NCBI GenBank assembly: GCA_963969395.1
Contig: OZ017799.1
Span: forward strand, 2,234,501-2,298,500
Length of the DNA: 64,000 nucleotides
Reading direction: 5' to 3'
DNA from: Pseudoscleropodium purum
Lineage: Eukaryota; Streptophyta; Bryopsida; Hypnales; Brachytheciaceae
Each line of letters opens with the position of its first letter. Within the stretch, counting starts at the first letter, position 1. The position numbers and the translations under genes are program-made. This document shows positions 48,001-60,650 of the stretch, in pieces. The notes under the pieces were generated by a model. That model worked only from the letters and a program-made list of their open reading frames with translations. It searched no databases and was not told the origin of the DNA.

Positions 48001-51000
48001 GAACATACCTTTGTAACATAACTACGATTATGCCAATTTCGACTGATGCCATCCCACTTCTCAGGTGTTGAGATGATGATATCAGCTGAGAGCAGGGCCC
48101 TCATATCAGGTGTGAAGTCTCCTGTCAATTCCACCTGTAGAACAAAGAAATGCTACAAATTCATCCAGTCCTCAGGTTCTGAAGTATAGATTTGTCTATC
48201 AAATCATTGAACGTATTGAATATTTTAAATAAATAATTCTTGAACAAATTCAGATCCATACATCAGGGTGTTCATTGATAGAAGAATTTCCAAAAATCCT
48301 CACGATTGCAAATTAGCTCCGATGTTATCAAATTTCAGGTTCTCAAAGAATGTCTCAATGTGTGCCTAACGTCAGTTTATCCTGCAATCAATATTACTAA
48401 CCAGCTTCTTGTTAAGCGAGCGCGCGAGGCCTTTTCCCCAGCCGTCCATCCTCTCCCTCACAAGTGCCTTAAGCGGAGCGATGTAGATAACCTGCCATAA
48501 CACAGAAACACTTCTCAAAAGTCCGAAAAGATAGCATAAGAACTTAGCTACTTCACTATTACTTTGACGTAAAAGTTAGGGCGGGAAATCTGAGGTACAT
48601 AAACTTCAGCAGTTTACTCTCACGAACTGCATAAACAAAACGGTGCCAGCAATTTAGCTACGGCACAATCCTAAAACTTAAAAGAAGGCGGCAAATGTAA
48701 GCAGCATAGCAGTCGAACTAAAGAAAATTCTGTTCAAACTGTGGCACCTTCATATCAGGTTGCGTATTGAAAAGTCGCATAATGGCTAACTCCGAAGAGA
48801 TGGTCTTTCCACTACCTGTCGGAGCTCCTAGAAGGACATTGTTATCCGTGTGGTAGAGTGTGTGAAAAGCCTGCACAAAACTTCTCACGTTTATCTTTAC
48901 TAACACATAAAAATTAAGGTTATGAAAATCAATTGGCTCAATGATAGGGCCAATGAAGATTATCGTACTCATAGATTATTGTCCATCAACAAAGATTGCT
49001 GTATTTCTATGCCACTTCGTGATTTCTATGCGTCAACAGTTGAAATTGAACAACCAGCAATAGCAATATTCAAAATTAGTTGTGAGGGTGGTATTAAAGA
49101 TAATTATCTGTTTACCAAGAACTAAATTTAGGTGCTTCTAAGATATTATTTTACAGTCAAAGCCTATAAATGATAACACACGATCAACATTTTCCGGACG
49201 TTTGAAATTAAGCAAGACTGAAACCTGAGTCTGGATGGGGTTAAAATGGCTGAAGCTGTAAAGCTGCTCATAAGCTTTATTGCCAAGTGCCGCAAGAGGA
49301 AGAGGCCTTAAGTCCAGCAACTCCGTATGTGGTGGATGTTGCTGTTCAGTCATCCCAAACAACAAATACTGAACTTCAGAACTACAAGCTTTACTATCAC
49401 AAAAGTAAAAAAACATACAAGCGATGAATCAAGGTCACTCGAACTCATTCATAAGGTTGGACTCTATGCAGTCGATCAACCCGCTGCTTCAGCGATGGAA
49501 CACTCACACAAGACATTACCTCTGGAAGAATGAGATGCTGAAAAGAGACTGTAAGAAGAGTTTCAGCTTGAATCCACGTATCAGAAACTGCTCGAATGTA
49601 ATACTGGCTCGGCAAAGGTTCAAATATAGGAATTGTGAAAGTGAGAATCTGTCGTCCCTCAGTGAGCATCTTTTTGTTCATGATGAAGAGCTCTGAATGA
49701 TAAATATGCTCATTCTCAGAATCCTGTTTGATATCCACCACCTCAGCTCGTCAGGAAACTCTTTTCATTTGTCAACGAGATTATAAAAAGACGAAGAAGT
49801 GTAATAACATCTTGGATGAACAGAAAAGATTGGTTAAAGAAGAAAAACTTACTGACCTCAACCCATATCCACCAACGTTGAGAGGAACCATGGATTTTTT
49901 CTTTCCACATAAAATCCGGAGTGATAGTCAACGCAACCTGCATAAAATTTGCAATAAAAGGTTCAGTCGTTAATGAGAGACAAAACTGTATTCAATGGAC
50001 CAACTCTCACATTGCTTTGACGAGCCAGAAAATTCTTCTCATGCGAAAAAAACAGTACCTGCAGTACAGTGCGCGTGATAGGGCTGATGTTGGCAGAAAG
50101 ATGAACCCGTGGAAAATACTCCAAGCATTGCACAACAAGCTGCAATAAACAATTAAAGCATGAAAATCTCAAGAAAATGACCCCCAAACGCACAGTGAAA
50201 TGTTGTTGCATAGAGAAACTCAAAAGGACCCTCTGGTTTGAATATCCTAATTGAAACGAAATTGTATATAAAGTCAGCAGAAAAACAAACTTGAGATTCA
50301 GAGAAACGGATTTAAATGAAAGGCCACATTGTGCACCTTCCCGCCATGTGGATGTCGGATCAAAGCTCCAATTTCCTTATCATCCATGTCATACAATCGC
50401 TCCATTGGTACTTCTCTATCTTCAAGCTTGTGCAAAATCTGCATGCAAACAACTTTGCCATGAGTTTTTGTTCATCAAACCAGAAAACAGTTTGGGCAGG
50501 AACTATAAAGATCAGAATCAAAGCTTGAGAGGATCTTACATCTGGGGATAGAATTGTATCGAATTGGCGAAGAGGGTGCTGATGAGGCCAGACCCGTCGA
50601 TCAACTGCCTTACAATATTCTAAGAGAAGTGCAGCCATAGTCACCCAGCTTCGTCGTAAACAAATCTCAAACAGGGCTCGCATTATGCGACCTAAACTCG
50701 CATTGATGTAGGAGCTGTCTGCCACTAGGGAAAATCCATCCAGAAACCCTCGAGACAGAAATACCTGGTACAAATTTAGTGTTAGAAATCATGTGTGGTT
50801 CTTTCTGACACGTGCAAACCCACGAACAGGCAGAACAAGAACAGCACATAGTATTGAGCTCAGAACTTAGGAAAAACCTGAATGAGGATGTTGATTTTCC
50901 CATATTTATCTTCGGGACCTCCTCTGACCTCGAAAGGGCAATAGCGCCTAACAAGCTGTGACAATTCTTGCTGCTCCTCTTCTCTCACCATGATATTCTC

Positions 51001-54000
51001 AAACTCAGATGAATGAGCAATCATGTGGATTAACTGCATCCATCAGGGAATTTTACGCTAAGCCTCACAGTAAAATCAGAATAAGATTTAGAGTATCATA
51101 CAGAAATTGTATATTAACTGCAATGTATCTGCAAACACACTAATAATTTGCAAGAAAATAACCTCACATTAGCATGGATATTAATGGTATGAAAGACGAA
51201 ATACACTACCTCAGCTTCATTCATGTGACGCTTTAGCATCTCATTGTATGTCTCCACGCTAGTGTACTGTATGTAGAAGTGACTGGCAACCCGTCCAAGA
51301 TCAGTAACGTACAAGTTGCCACTTTTCTCATCAAACCGCATCATTTTTGCTTTGTCAAGTTCACGTGCAGCATCTGTAATAAGGGCTTTGCGTTTGGCTG
51401 TAAGGCCTGGGTCGATCACAGCCTGTAATATTAACAAAATTAGAAGCACACAGAAGCCTTAAAACAGACACTATCACATCTTGTCAGAGAACGTTTCAGG
51501 TTGATCATATTAATATGATACTTATTAGCGAAGAAAAGAAGGAAAAGACTATGACAGGGTTCAAATTACTGTCGGTGGTCAAGATGCGTACCTCTTCCCA
51601 GCTCATACCATATACAAGGGGATTCTTTAGAATGCGAACAAATAGGTAAGTATAACCCAGCCAAGTACTGGCTTCCTTAACATTGGTCACAGTCCCTAAT
51701 ACCACTTCCGCATTCAAATTATCTTTCAGGGAAGTCACAAACTGCAAAAACCGTACACCACCATGTACTATATCAGAAGGATCACAACAACTAACAACTA
51801 GCAGCACGATCTACATATTTAATAAACAACTTGTTGGCACCACTCCGCAATTTTCAAAGTGAGCTGTCCTTAATACTTGCTTGAATTTTCAATTTGTGGT
51901 GTACAAGAGATTGGACTTTGGCACAAAAAACTCTCCATAATAGGTCGAATAAATGAAGGATATAATACTTCAGATGATAAGAGTACAGAGATGCTCTATT
52001 GGTCAAACTCTGAATCTTATTATCTTCTTATTGCTACCAAAAAATCGTCATTGTTAACTCATTAAAAATATTTAACGCTTCACCCAAAGCTATGAAACTC
52101 CAAGAAAGTCATAAACCGAAAAAATAGTATCAAACAACGAGAGAGAAGGACGTAAATAGGTACAAATATTCATAATAAAGTATACGTCATCCTCTTGAAA
52201 TAAGTTTGTACTTCATGAGGGACAAACCTGGCTCTCAATTGGCAACTGATGAGTAAGAAGTTGAAGGTAGTGAGAGAGTTTGTTGTGGGTTGTAATAATA
52301 ATGCCTTCACCACTAGTATCAAATTGTGGTCGCCCTGCTCGTCCAAAGATCTATCACATAATTGATAATCGATTCAGATCCCACTGGGACACATGCAAGT
52401 CAGAAACTCTCTAAGACTGCAAGAGTACTCAATCCTAAATCAAGCATTGTGAACATCAAGCATATCACACATGCTAAAACTCACAACAAATACGCAAATA
52501 CAAGCATCGCTGAAGGTTGGATCATAAAACAAATCAGACTGTCTCGCCAAACAGTATAGTTAAGGCAAACACCCCGGGCACTTCCAAACAATGCCACCTT
52601 TCCAAACATAGGTATGGGGAGATGATCACCTGCATAACATCTAGCATACCAAGTTCACGCCAACCACCAGCTTTTGGATCATAGAGCTGTGTTCCCTGCA
52701 ATATCAACAAACCGCCAACTCTGAGGAATGTAATTCTTATCATGCGATTATGAATTAGAGGATTGAAATAGGGCGACGTAAGACTGGCAGCTTATTCAAT
52801 TCCCCATACTTCATCAAGTGCTTAACAGGAAAGGTGGAGGAAATACTGACCTTTATTACTACCATGTGCGCTGGAAGATTCACTCCCCATGCAAGCGTAG
52901 CTGTACAAACCAGCACCTGCCAAAGGAAAATTTTGGAACCTCAGATAGATCAGTCAAATTGAAAAAGTGAGTTCGTCAGCAAACCTTTCGAGGAAATCCC
53001 ATCAACACAGCTCAATTTTCACCAGCCATCACTCCTGTAATGGCACAAAAATAAAGTCAAAAGCACATGCCCCTACTAGATTAGTTTAGCACAACTTAGC
53101 ACATGGTTTCAATTCAAGATCAATTTACTACTTAACATAAAAGGAACTCCTTACTCCAACCTGTCCTTCAAGAGCTCTTAATTTTACAAAAGTCTCAGAA
53201 GTAGTATCGAACAAACCCAAAAGGAGACGAGAAAGGACCGGATAAGCTTCCAGAAGATTGCAGAAAAACACCTTAATTAATCCTTCTGAAAAGAGCCGTT
53301 CAGTAAGATTTCGATCCGACCTTAGCATCCCAGCATGATGAACGCCGAAACCCGATTGAAAAAGCTCTCCTAGCTCCCGATTTCTTGACTTTGACACCTC
53401 TTTCTATTCGACATCTCAAACAATATAGATTTAAACCCGAATTCAAAGAGCTTCCCCTTCCACCCTCAATCCGGTAAAAGACAACCAAAGCACATAATTA
53501 TTATTTTAGTAAAGTACATAACTACCACTCGAATTCAGAATGGATATATCCTTGAGAAAATGCTAGAAAGACTAAAAAATAGCAGTATCATGATGCAAAC
53601 CGCAGCAAATGCCAAAAACTGCGTACCTTCATCATCCCATACAATGGAATCTCTGTGACGTCTGTAAACTGTCCCAATTGATCATTGCGTTGGGCTATTT
53701 CCACCTACGGTAGGTTTGAAGCAGTTTTAGAAACATAAACGGCAACGTGTAATTCATATACAAACAATCATAGATTACCCTAGGTCCCAAATATACCCAT
53801 GAGCCCACAAGAAGAGTTCATGTCGTAACTATTCGATTTACAATGATACAAGCACACAGAAGTGCGGTATCTACATCGCTTAATTTGAGACCATTTAAGT
53901 ACATAGGCGTAGAATCAAGGTAGTATTACCAGATTGCGGGCTGACTTTACAGTGTCTTTTCTCGAATGAACGAAAACCATTGCCTGTTGCCCACGCTTGA

Positions 54001-57000
54001 CAGCATCCAGTATCTGCAATGGATGTCGCGCATCAGAGTTATTTACTTCCTACTTGTGCTTGCACCGTCGTAAAGCACTTAAAAAGCTGTTGGAAGGTTC
54101 AAGCTACGGTATTACCTACAGTCAAGAATAGCATATTCCAGGAGATTTTTAGAATACGGATGGTCAACAATAACCTCGAAAATTGATCGGCAATCAGAAG
54201 CCCAATGTTCCTCACAACTCTCTCAGCACGAGGGTGAAAAGCACCTCTCCATCACGCAGACAAGCAAATTAGTTCATTTGGAAAGAGTCTTACGATGGGA
54301 GGAAGAACAAAAGAAAAACCCACCACCACCAGCAGATATAATTTTCAGTGACACCCTACCTTGCCATAGCAGACTTCATTCATGAGCTGATTGCGAAGGA
54401 CAAAGTTCTGCTCTGTTATACCAATATATTGTTGAGAAAGCGGTACTGGTCGGTAGCTTGCATCAAAGTAGAATAGTCCTACTTCCGCATTAACCCTCAA
54501 AAATTGTGCTACCTGCAGGATTTAAACATAGGGACAAAATAATCAGCAGAATATCAATGCAATCTGCAACTTTTCTGATGAGTTTCTCAAACTTTAATGT
54601 CTGTTGCCTAGTCACTAAACACAAACGCTACGAAACAAACAAAGACCTGGTTTCAGAAGAAAGGAAACATCAAGATCTTGGACTCGCTCATGAAGAGCAA
54701 TAAATTAGAAATTACAATTCAAGTTCAAGGGACAGAACACAAACAAGTTATTCACAAAAACTACCGGCTGTTAAAGAGCAAGACTCGTGACATTCAAGCG
54801 CCTGACATCTCGAGATGAAAGTAAACACTCAATTAATGCGTAAGCATCACACCTCCAAGTAATTGGGAAGAGTGGCAGAAAGGCCAACAATGCGAATCAT
54901 GCTTTGTGTTGATTCCACCTGCAGAGTATTCAAGGAAGTAAATTTCAGCCCAGCAGCACAACCTTGTGTGAATTTATGTTGAGCTATTTTCCTTGCTAAT
55001 TTAAACAGATCATAGTTACAAGACTCGAAAGGATCTCACAGTACTACTGCTATACAAGTAAATAAATATTTAGTACCAACCACTACATGGGATGCTCATA
55101 CAACATAGTTTGTTTCACATGGCTCAAAAGATGTTATGGCTCAAAATTAACGCCCTCATCCACAGAACGTCAAAACCTCAAACAGCAATTTGAAATTTGA
55201 AAACACGGACTCCGTCATTGAAACCGTACCTGCCGAAGAGTTCGAGCCACAAGCGTTTCAATTACAGGACCACGGTCATCATTAAGCAGATGGACCTCGT
55301 CAATAATCAGAAGCTTCACTAGTGTAGCCAGCGCCATATCGCTGCTCTTACGGGTAATTACGTCCCACTTCTCAGGTGTTGTCACAATCATCTGTTAAAT
55401 ACACCCAAGATGTCGTTACACTTCTTCAGGTCCATAAAATCTCAATAACTAAGTCTTCTACAATCTTCAGAGAAAACAAGGAACAAATGAAGCAAATTCA
55501 TTATTGTCTTCTAAACCAACAAGCTCCAAGGAACCCCAGCGACGTTCAAGTTACTAGAATTGAAAAACATGATCCAAGCTTCCAGATTATCATACACCAG
55601 TACACCAGATAGAAATTCTGAAACAAAACAAAAATGAAAATGGTCACAATAGAGGCCCTTTGCTTTACCTGAGTTTCTTCAAGCTCACGTTTAGTCAATT
55701 GCATGTCCCCGGTTAGCTCTTTCACGACAACACCTAAGGATTCAAGCCTGCGACTGAATGCTTTTGTCATCTCAGCTGCAAGTGCCTGCACTCGACACAA
55801 CGCCAACAGGACACTTCAGATTGGACGTCGCAAGCAAGGCCAGATATACAAATTCAGCCCCAGATCGAACTCCAGACGTGAACAAAACCAATCATCTGCT
55901 TGTCCGCTGATCATTAATCCTAAAATTGAAGTACAAGAAGTAAATGTGTAATCTGTACAATACCATTAGAGCATCATTTACCTTCATGGGAGCTACGTAT
56001 ACAATCTTGAATTCATTCTTCTGCAGCACGCCATACTTCAGATTCTGTGCAATCTGTACACCGAGTTTCACAAGTTAGTCAAACACAAATATGTATGTGT
56101 ATATATATATACACACATGTCTTCAAAATAGACACAATAAGATACAACTTGAAGTCTCCAAACTTGGAAAAAGTTCAACTTGCTAAGGATACAGCTCTGA
56201 CAATTTCAGCAGAAATACCTCATGCAGTACTGCGATCATAGCAATATTTGTTTTACCAGCGCCAGTTGGAGCACAGACCTGTGCAGACGAGCACATCAGA
56301 CTATTTTTAAAAGAAGCATGTGCGGTAGAGTCAGTCTTTCGTGCACGTGAGAACAGAGATCAGAAAAAGTCACAGTAATGCCTATTTGGAAAAAACAACC
56401 ACGAGAAGGAAAATGGTAAACGTCACTTCAATAAGTCACTTCACTCGATTCAAACGATCAAAGAAAAGTTCTAAATTCAATTACCGTATGTGGGGGTCAA
56501 GAGTACTCACAAGTAAGTTCTCATTACTGTTGTATGCTGTAGGAAAGATGCGGCTTTGTATACGATTGAGTGTCTTGTATCCTTCAAATGCAAGTTGTGC
56601 GAAGTCTGGTAACTCTGATATTTTGATCTGATCAATCAAAAATGGGATAGTCCAGGATATTGATCTTCAGTTCCTTGCACATATCTATTGTAGGAAGCAA
56701 ACAATCTTAACTACTGAGATTCTGAGATGATTCTTACCAGCTTCTCATTAGGCTTCATTGCAGCAGTTGGGGTTGCTGGAACTTGAACTTCCTCATAACC
56801 CTTAAAAACCTTCCGAATTGAGCCTTGTGGTAGAGTTGCTCCAGTCAACAGCGTATCATCCCCTTTACCAACCAGATTGTCGATCACACCACCGCCTTTT
56901 TCACTAGCTTCAACCAAAGCATAGAAACCTCCTAACCCCGACAACCAATCGAGCTCTGCGTCACCGTCTCCACTGGCAACTCGTTTAGCTTGCTTCTTCT

Positions 57001-60000
57001 CTTCCTTTCTGCGGAGTTTGTCCAGTTGTTTGTCTAGACCGGAATGGACACTCACCTGTTGAATCAAAATTCCCAGATACAGTTATTACTACAGATTATC
57101 TTCTTTTCTAACTTTCCTTCAAAATATTTGTATATCCTTTAGGAAATTCTCTGTCATCAAAGAAAGATTAAGGGCAATATTTACAGTTATCAGAAGTCCA
57201 TTGCTATGACCACCGTCTCCTCTGTTAAAAATTCACCCAACTCTTCTCACACTGAATGTTCATGGAATATAATAAACCTGTGTGCCGTAGCTGGGCATGC
57301 GAGACTGAGGTCCAGGGCCAGCTTTGTCTGACTTGAGGATGGAAATGGCTTTACGTACAAGGTCCACAAGCTCCTTACGATGCTGCGCAAGCAAGTTGGA
57401 GTTTGCAAACTAGTATGAAAACGTTTACATGTTGGTGACTCCACGATCAAAAACTCCAAGGATTCACTCTTGCAGTCGCAGCGCCAGAGGCAACTTCAGA
57501 GTAATGTATAATCACAAAACGAAACGTTTGCCTCATTGAGAGCCAACCAGATAAGGTTGGTGATTGCCCTAAGCTGTTCATAAATGCAACTATGCAAAGT
57601 AAACAATACCTGCAAAAGCTCCTGAATTAGCTCAAATCCCCCGTCTCCAACAAGATCAAACAACTCTCCAGCAATCTTCAATAAACAAGTGGTCACACGT
57701 AAGTTAGGTATGGATCATAATCCACAACCCGAAAGGCAAGTTGAAAGAACTTGATATTATACTCCAGGCTACAATTACATGCAGTGGGATGACAATGAGA
57801 GACTAATTAGCATGTCAGTGCAAAGAAACATACAAAGGTCTTCTATAATATTAATCTCTCAATTCCAATTGAACCATCTTCTTTGAAATAGTTAATCTGG
57901 ACCCTTCAGTGCGTTGCAGCATAGCTTGTAGAAGCGTCATAATACTGCTGCACAGAAAGTACATCCTTCATCTCTAACAGTGTAGAGAATCAACTGTCCT
58001 TCTGCCATATGTAATAGCGATTCTCACCTCATCCCCAGACCGTTCAGATTCAAGAACGTGATAAAGCGCCATGGCCAAATCAGACCCTGAAAATTGGCCT
58101 GCTTTCCCGCACGCTTTATAAAACCATCGTAAGGTAATTCCCCCCACTCCATCACTTGCAGGCGAATGCCACTCTTCTTTATTACTTTTGTAGTTTCGTC
58201 CGTCCGTTTGTTCAAACACGGCAGATGCATGAGTAGTAGGGAATGGTATGATTGCCAAGCTGGAAGATGGCACAATATCCTCCCAAGCATCATCTTCGTC
58301 ATCATCACTATCATCCTCAAAATCATCAGCACTGGCAGAAGGCACTTGGAAGCTCAGATTTGAACCGAATTCATCCGATAGATTTCCAGTTATCTTGCTG
58401 CCTGACTTTCCATTTTGATTCAAACCCAGCTGCCAGGAGTGAATCTGATGAGCCAGATCCGCAGCTTTAGACAATCGATCATTTGAGAATGTTCGACCAA
58501 AGATATTTGATAACTTTTCTCTGCAGCCAATCAATAATATGAATCAAAACGCATGAAGTTTTGCCCCGTCAGAGGTGTACAGAAAACTAGTACCCTAAGC
58601 GGTAAACTAGCAAAAGAGCTGAGCATCTCAAAACCGATAAATTGTACCGTTTCTGGATAGATTCAGGCCCTCCGTTCGCAACGTCCAGATCATAAATAAC
58701 GTCATATATCAGACTAGCAGATTGCTGCAATTCGTCGGAGGAGACTTCTCCATCTAGTAACTCCGAAACCGCCACCAAGAACTGCTCATAAGCGTGACGA
58801 ATTTGCGCTGGAGCTATATTGGACAAGAAGGTCATGTTATCAGCAGGTTACACAACATGGCACAAATGGAAGAGCTTAAAATAAGTTCCAAAATCCGCAC
58901 TACAGCTGAAATGCCGTCATAATTACGAATAAAATAACACAACAAAAATGCCAACACATAAGAATACAACCAGAGAGTAAAAACAGATTCTCAGAGTTTG
59001 GGTGAAATCAATGCATATACAGGAACATACCCTCGTCCCAAGAGGGCACCAGTCTTCGAGCCAATTCGGAGGAGCCGACAGCAGCAACTCCGATCCTGTT
59101 TTCGAACCAGATCATTTATCTTAGACAAGGGTAAACTTTCCATTTGACATGACGTTGTTTGCAGCAAGTGGATATGGATCCACTTAATACTCTTAATTTT
59201 ATCGATTTGCAATAGGCGCGTGAAACGACTAATCATAAGCACGACATGGGAAAAAAAATCCCATATTGGGAAATAGTCAAAAGTAAACGTCGTTTCTTAT
59301 GAGAACAAACTTCATGAAGCAAATCAGACAGAATCACCTAGATTGACGCCTTTGTTCAAGAACATGTTTTCGTGCGAGATACAGCTTATCGATATCAAGG
59401 TAATTTCCTGAATTGGCGAACGATCGCACGGTGGTGCTCAATCGTGGCCTCTGCAATACCAACCAGATACAAGCTCAAAACAGGAGGCATGCCAGTGAAC
59501 ATGTGAGCAAGGAAATTCATTTCCGAAATATCATCCAATGAACTTGAAGCATCGAAGTCGGGCCTCGAGTCCTAAACCCTAAAACCTAACAATGCAGCAA
59601 TTACCCAGGAACTAACCACTCTTTTCATCACAAACTAGCAGAAAACTTATCTCAAGCATCCAACGTCATCAATAGCTGTCAGGGGTAAAATAGCCAACAG
59701 ATTGACAATTCTCCAACTTTCGAATCAAAAGTCAATCTCATATACAACAGTTTGAACGTAACGATCCAAATCTACAACAATGTTGACGATCTGAGAAGGA
59801 AACAATGCTAAAGCCTTCAATGGCCAGCTAAAGCTCCAGCAGTCACGATCATTACTCCGCAAACTTAACAATTCACGCATCAACATCAACTGCAAGATAG
59901 CGATCCACCCAAAACATAACTATTACACTCTTTCCCCAACTTCAGAGCAACAGAATTGTCATCATTTGTTGTCAAAATTCCAATCACGAATTCATCACTT

Positions 60001-60326
60001 CGATCACGAGAACCCAAAAATAAAGAAATACTAAATCACAGCATTCAAATTAACCCTAATTACACCAAACCTCGAAGACGATCCTTACATGAGGATGAAA
60101 GAAGCGAAAGCATGCTAAATCTCCAGCAATAATAATCATCAATCCACAAAACTTTACAATCAACGCATCAACATCGAGATCACGATACCCATACAAAAAG
60201 AAATTTAACTCTGTTTTCAGTTTCAGAGCAACAAATTGACACAATTCAGTAGCGAAATCGAAACAGGGGAGCAAAGGTAGGTGCGCAACCATGGAAAAAA
60301 TGGGAACACACCTGTATGATCCCCAT
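41677..60326 (-). CDS. DExH14: DExH14, ASCC3-type double-cassette Ski2-like RNA helicase
   Basis: Fifty exons joined in frame give 2129 aa, close to the roughly 2150 aa of Arabidopsis DExH14 (At5g61140). Order: N-terminal helical region with an acidic stretch (residues 1-445); helicase cassette 1 with APTGAGKT (489-496), DEVH (600-603), SAT (637-639) and [10 protein letters not shown] (838 on); Sec63 domain 1 (about 930-1270); cassette 2 with APTGSGKT (about 1344-1351), DEIH (about 1448-1451), STALAN and [10 protein letters not shown] (about 1680); Sec63 domain 2 (about 1780-2090). Both ATPase sites look intact, whereas in the related Brr2 only the first is fully active. ASCC3 unwinds nucleic acid in alkylation repair and splits collided ribosomes; in plants the second role is inferred. 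MGIIQ comes from a 15-nt first coding exon with a strong GCCATGG context. Exon lists are in the five sub-entries. Confidence 0.95.
42293..42317. repeat. (AAGCC)n microsatellite in a DExH14 intron
   Basis: Five AAGCC-type units in a row, then AAAAC units, in the intron between 42178 and 42689. Confidence 0.75.
45235..49341 (-). other. DExH14: DExH14 exons 30-41 (helicase cassette 2)
   Basis: Coding exons: 49225-49341, 48748-48870 (Walker A), 48402-48491, 48009-48134, 47808-47870 (DEIH), 47559-47647, 47348-47438, 46719-46868, 46306-46497, 45871-45936, 45479-45634 (motif VI), 45235-45378. Motif III reads STALAN in place of SAT, as in other members of this family's second cassette. Confidence 0.92.
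49520..51741 (-). other. DExH14: DExH14 exons 22-29 (Sec63 domain 1)
   Basis: Coding exons: 51592-51741, 51210-51422, 50878-51033, 50540-50764, 50337-50438, 50059-50139, 49857-49937, 49520-49741. Landmarks are [53 protein letters not shown] and [12 protein letters not shown]. The acceptor of the last exon is an unusual CTGAG rather than CAG. Confidence 0.9.
52228..56627 (-). other. DExH14: DExH14 exons 9-21 (helicase cassette 1)
   Basis: Coding exons: 56511-56627, 56219-56278 (Walker A), 55982-56053, 55669-55785, 55230-55391 (DEVH), 54853-54918 (SAT), 54360-54512, 53930-54013, 53627-53704, 53272-53403, 52851-52916, 52630-52695, 52228-52350 (motif VI). Each is a multiple of three with phase-0 borders and GT-AG ends. 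Confidence 0.92.
56096..56116. repeat. TA/CA microsatellite in a DExH14 intron
   Basis: An alternating GTGTATATAT...ACACAC tract in the intron between exons 10 and 11 of DExH14. Confidence 0.7.
56738..60326 (-). other. DExH14: DExH14 exons 1-8 (N-terminal region)
   Basis: Coding exons: 60312-60326, 59338-59450, 59031-59095, 58648-58813, 58028-58520, 57610-57675, 57278-57382, 56738-57055. Exon 5 encodes the acidic [18 protein letters not shown] stretch. Exon 8 encodes a basic coiled part ([15 protein letters not shown]) and the GYEEV.VP.TPT linker that precedes cassette 1. Exons 2-5 are joined in phases 2, 1 and 2; all later borders of this block are phase 0. Confidence 0.9.
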
Positions 60327-60650
60327 GGCGACCAGAGGATTCTTCCCATTCAGTCAATCGCAACCTCCGATGGTATACCTTACAATCGTGAAATTGAATG
60401 GAGGCTCTGTTGCCTTGCAGCACAATCCATCAAAATGCCTAGAAACACATCTCGGAGCTCACGGGCTTCAATCAGAACAGAGACAGAATGCTGGGGGGAA
60501 GGATGAGGACAGAAACCTAACTTCATCCATTTATGTGAGTGTTCCGTCCGTCCGTCTAGACAGACTCTCATTCGTTGCTAATCCTGTCACTCTCGTTCAT
60601 CGGCGCCGGATGTGAAACTTTAGAAGAGAGTTGAGATGAGGGAAAATTGT
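60327..60650 (-). promoter_or_regulatory. DExH14 leader/promoter with an overlapping uORF
   Basis: An upstream ATG at 60349 opens a different frame ([13 protein letters not shown]). It overlaps the main ATG at 60326, crosses the first splice junction and stops in exon 2 after GHD. Its context has T at -3, whereas the main ATG has G at -3 and +4, so leaky scanning to the main start is expected. Confidence 0.5.
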
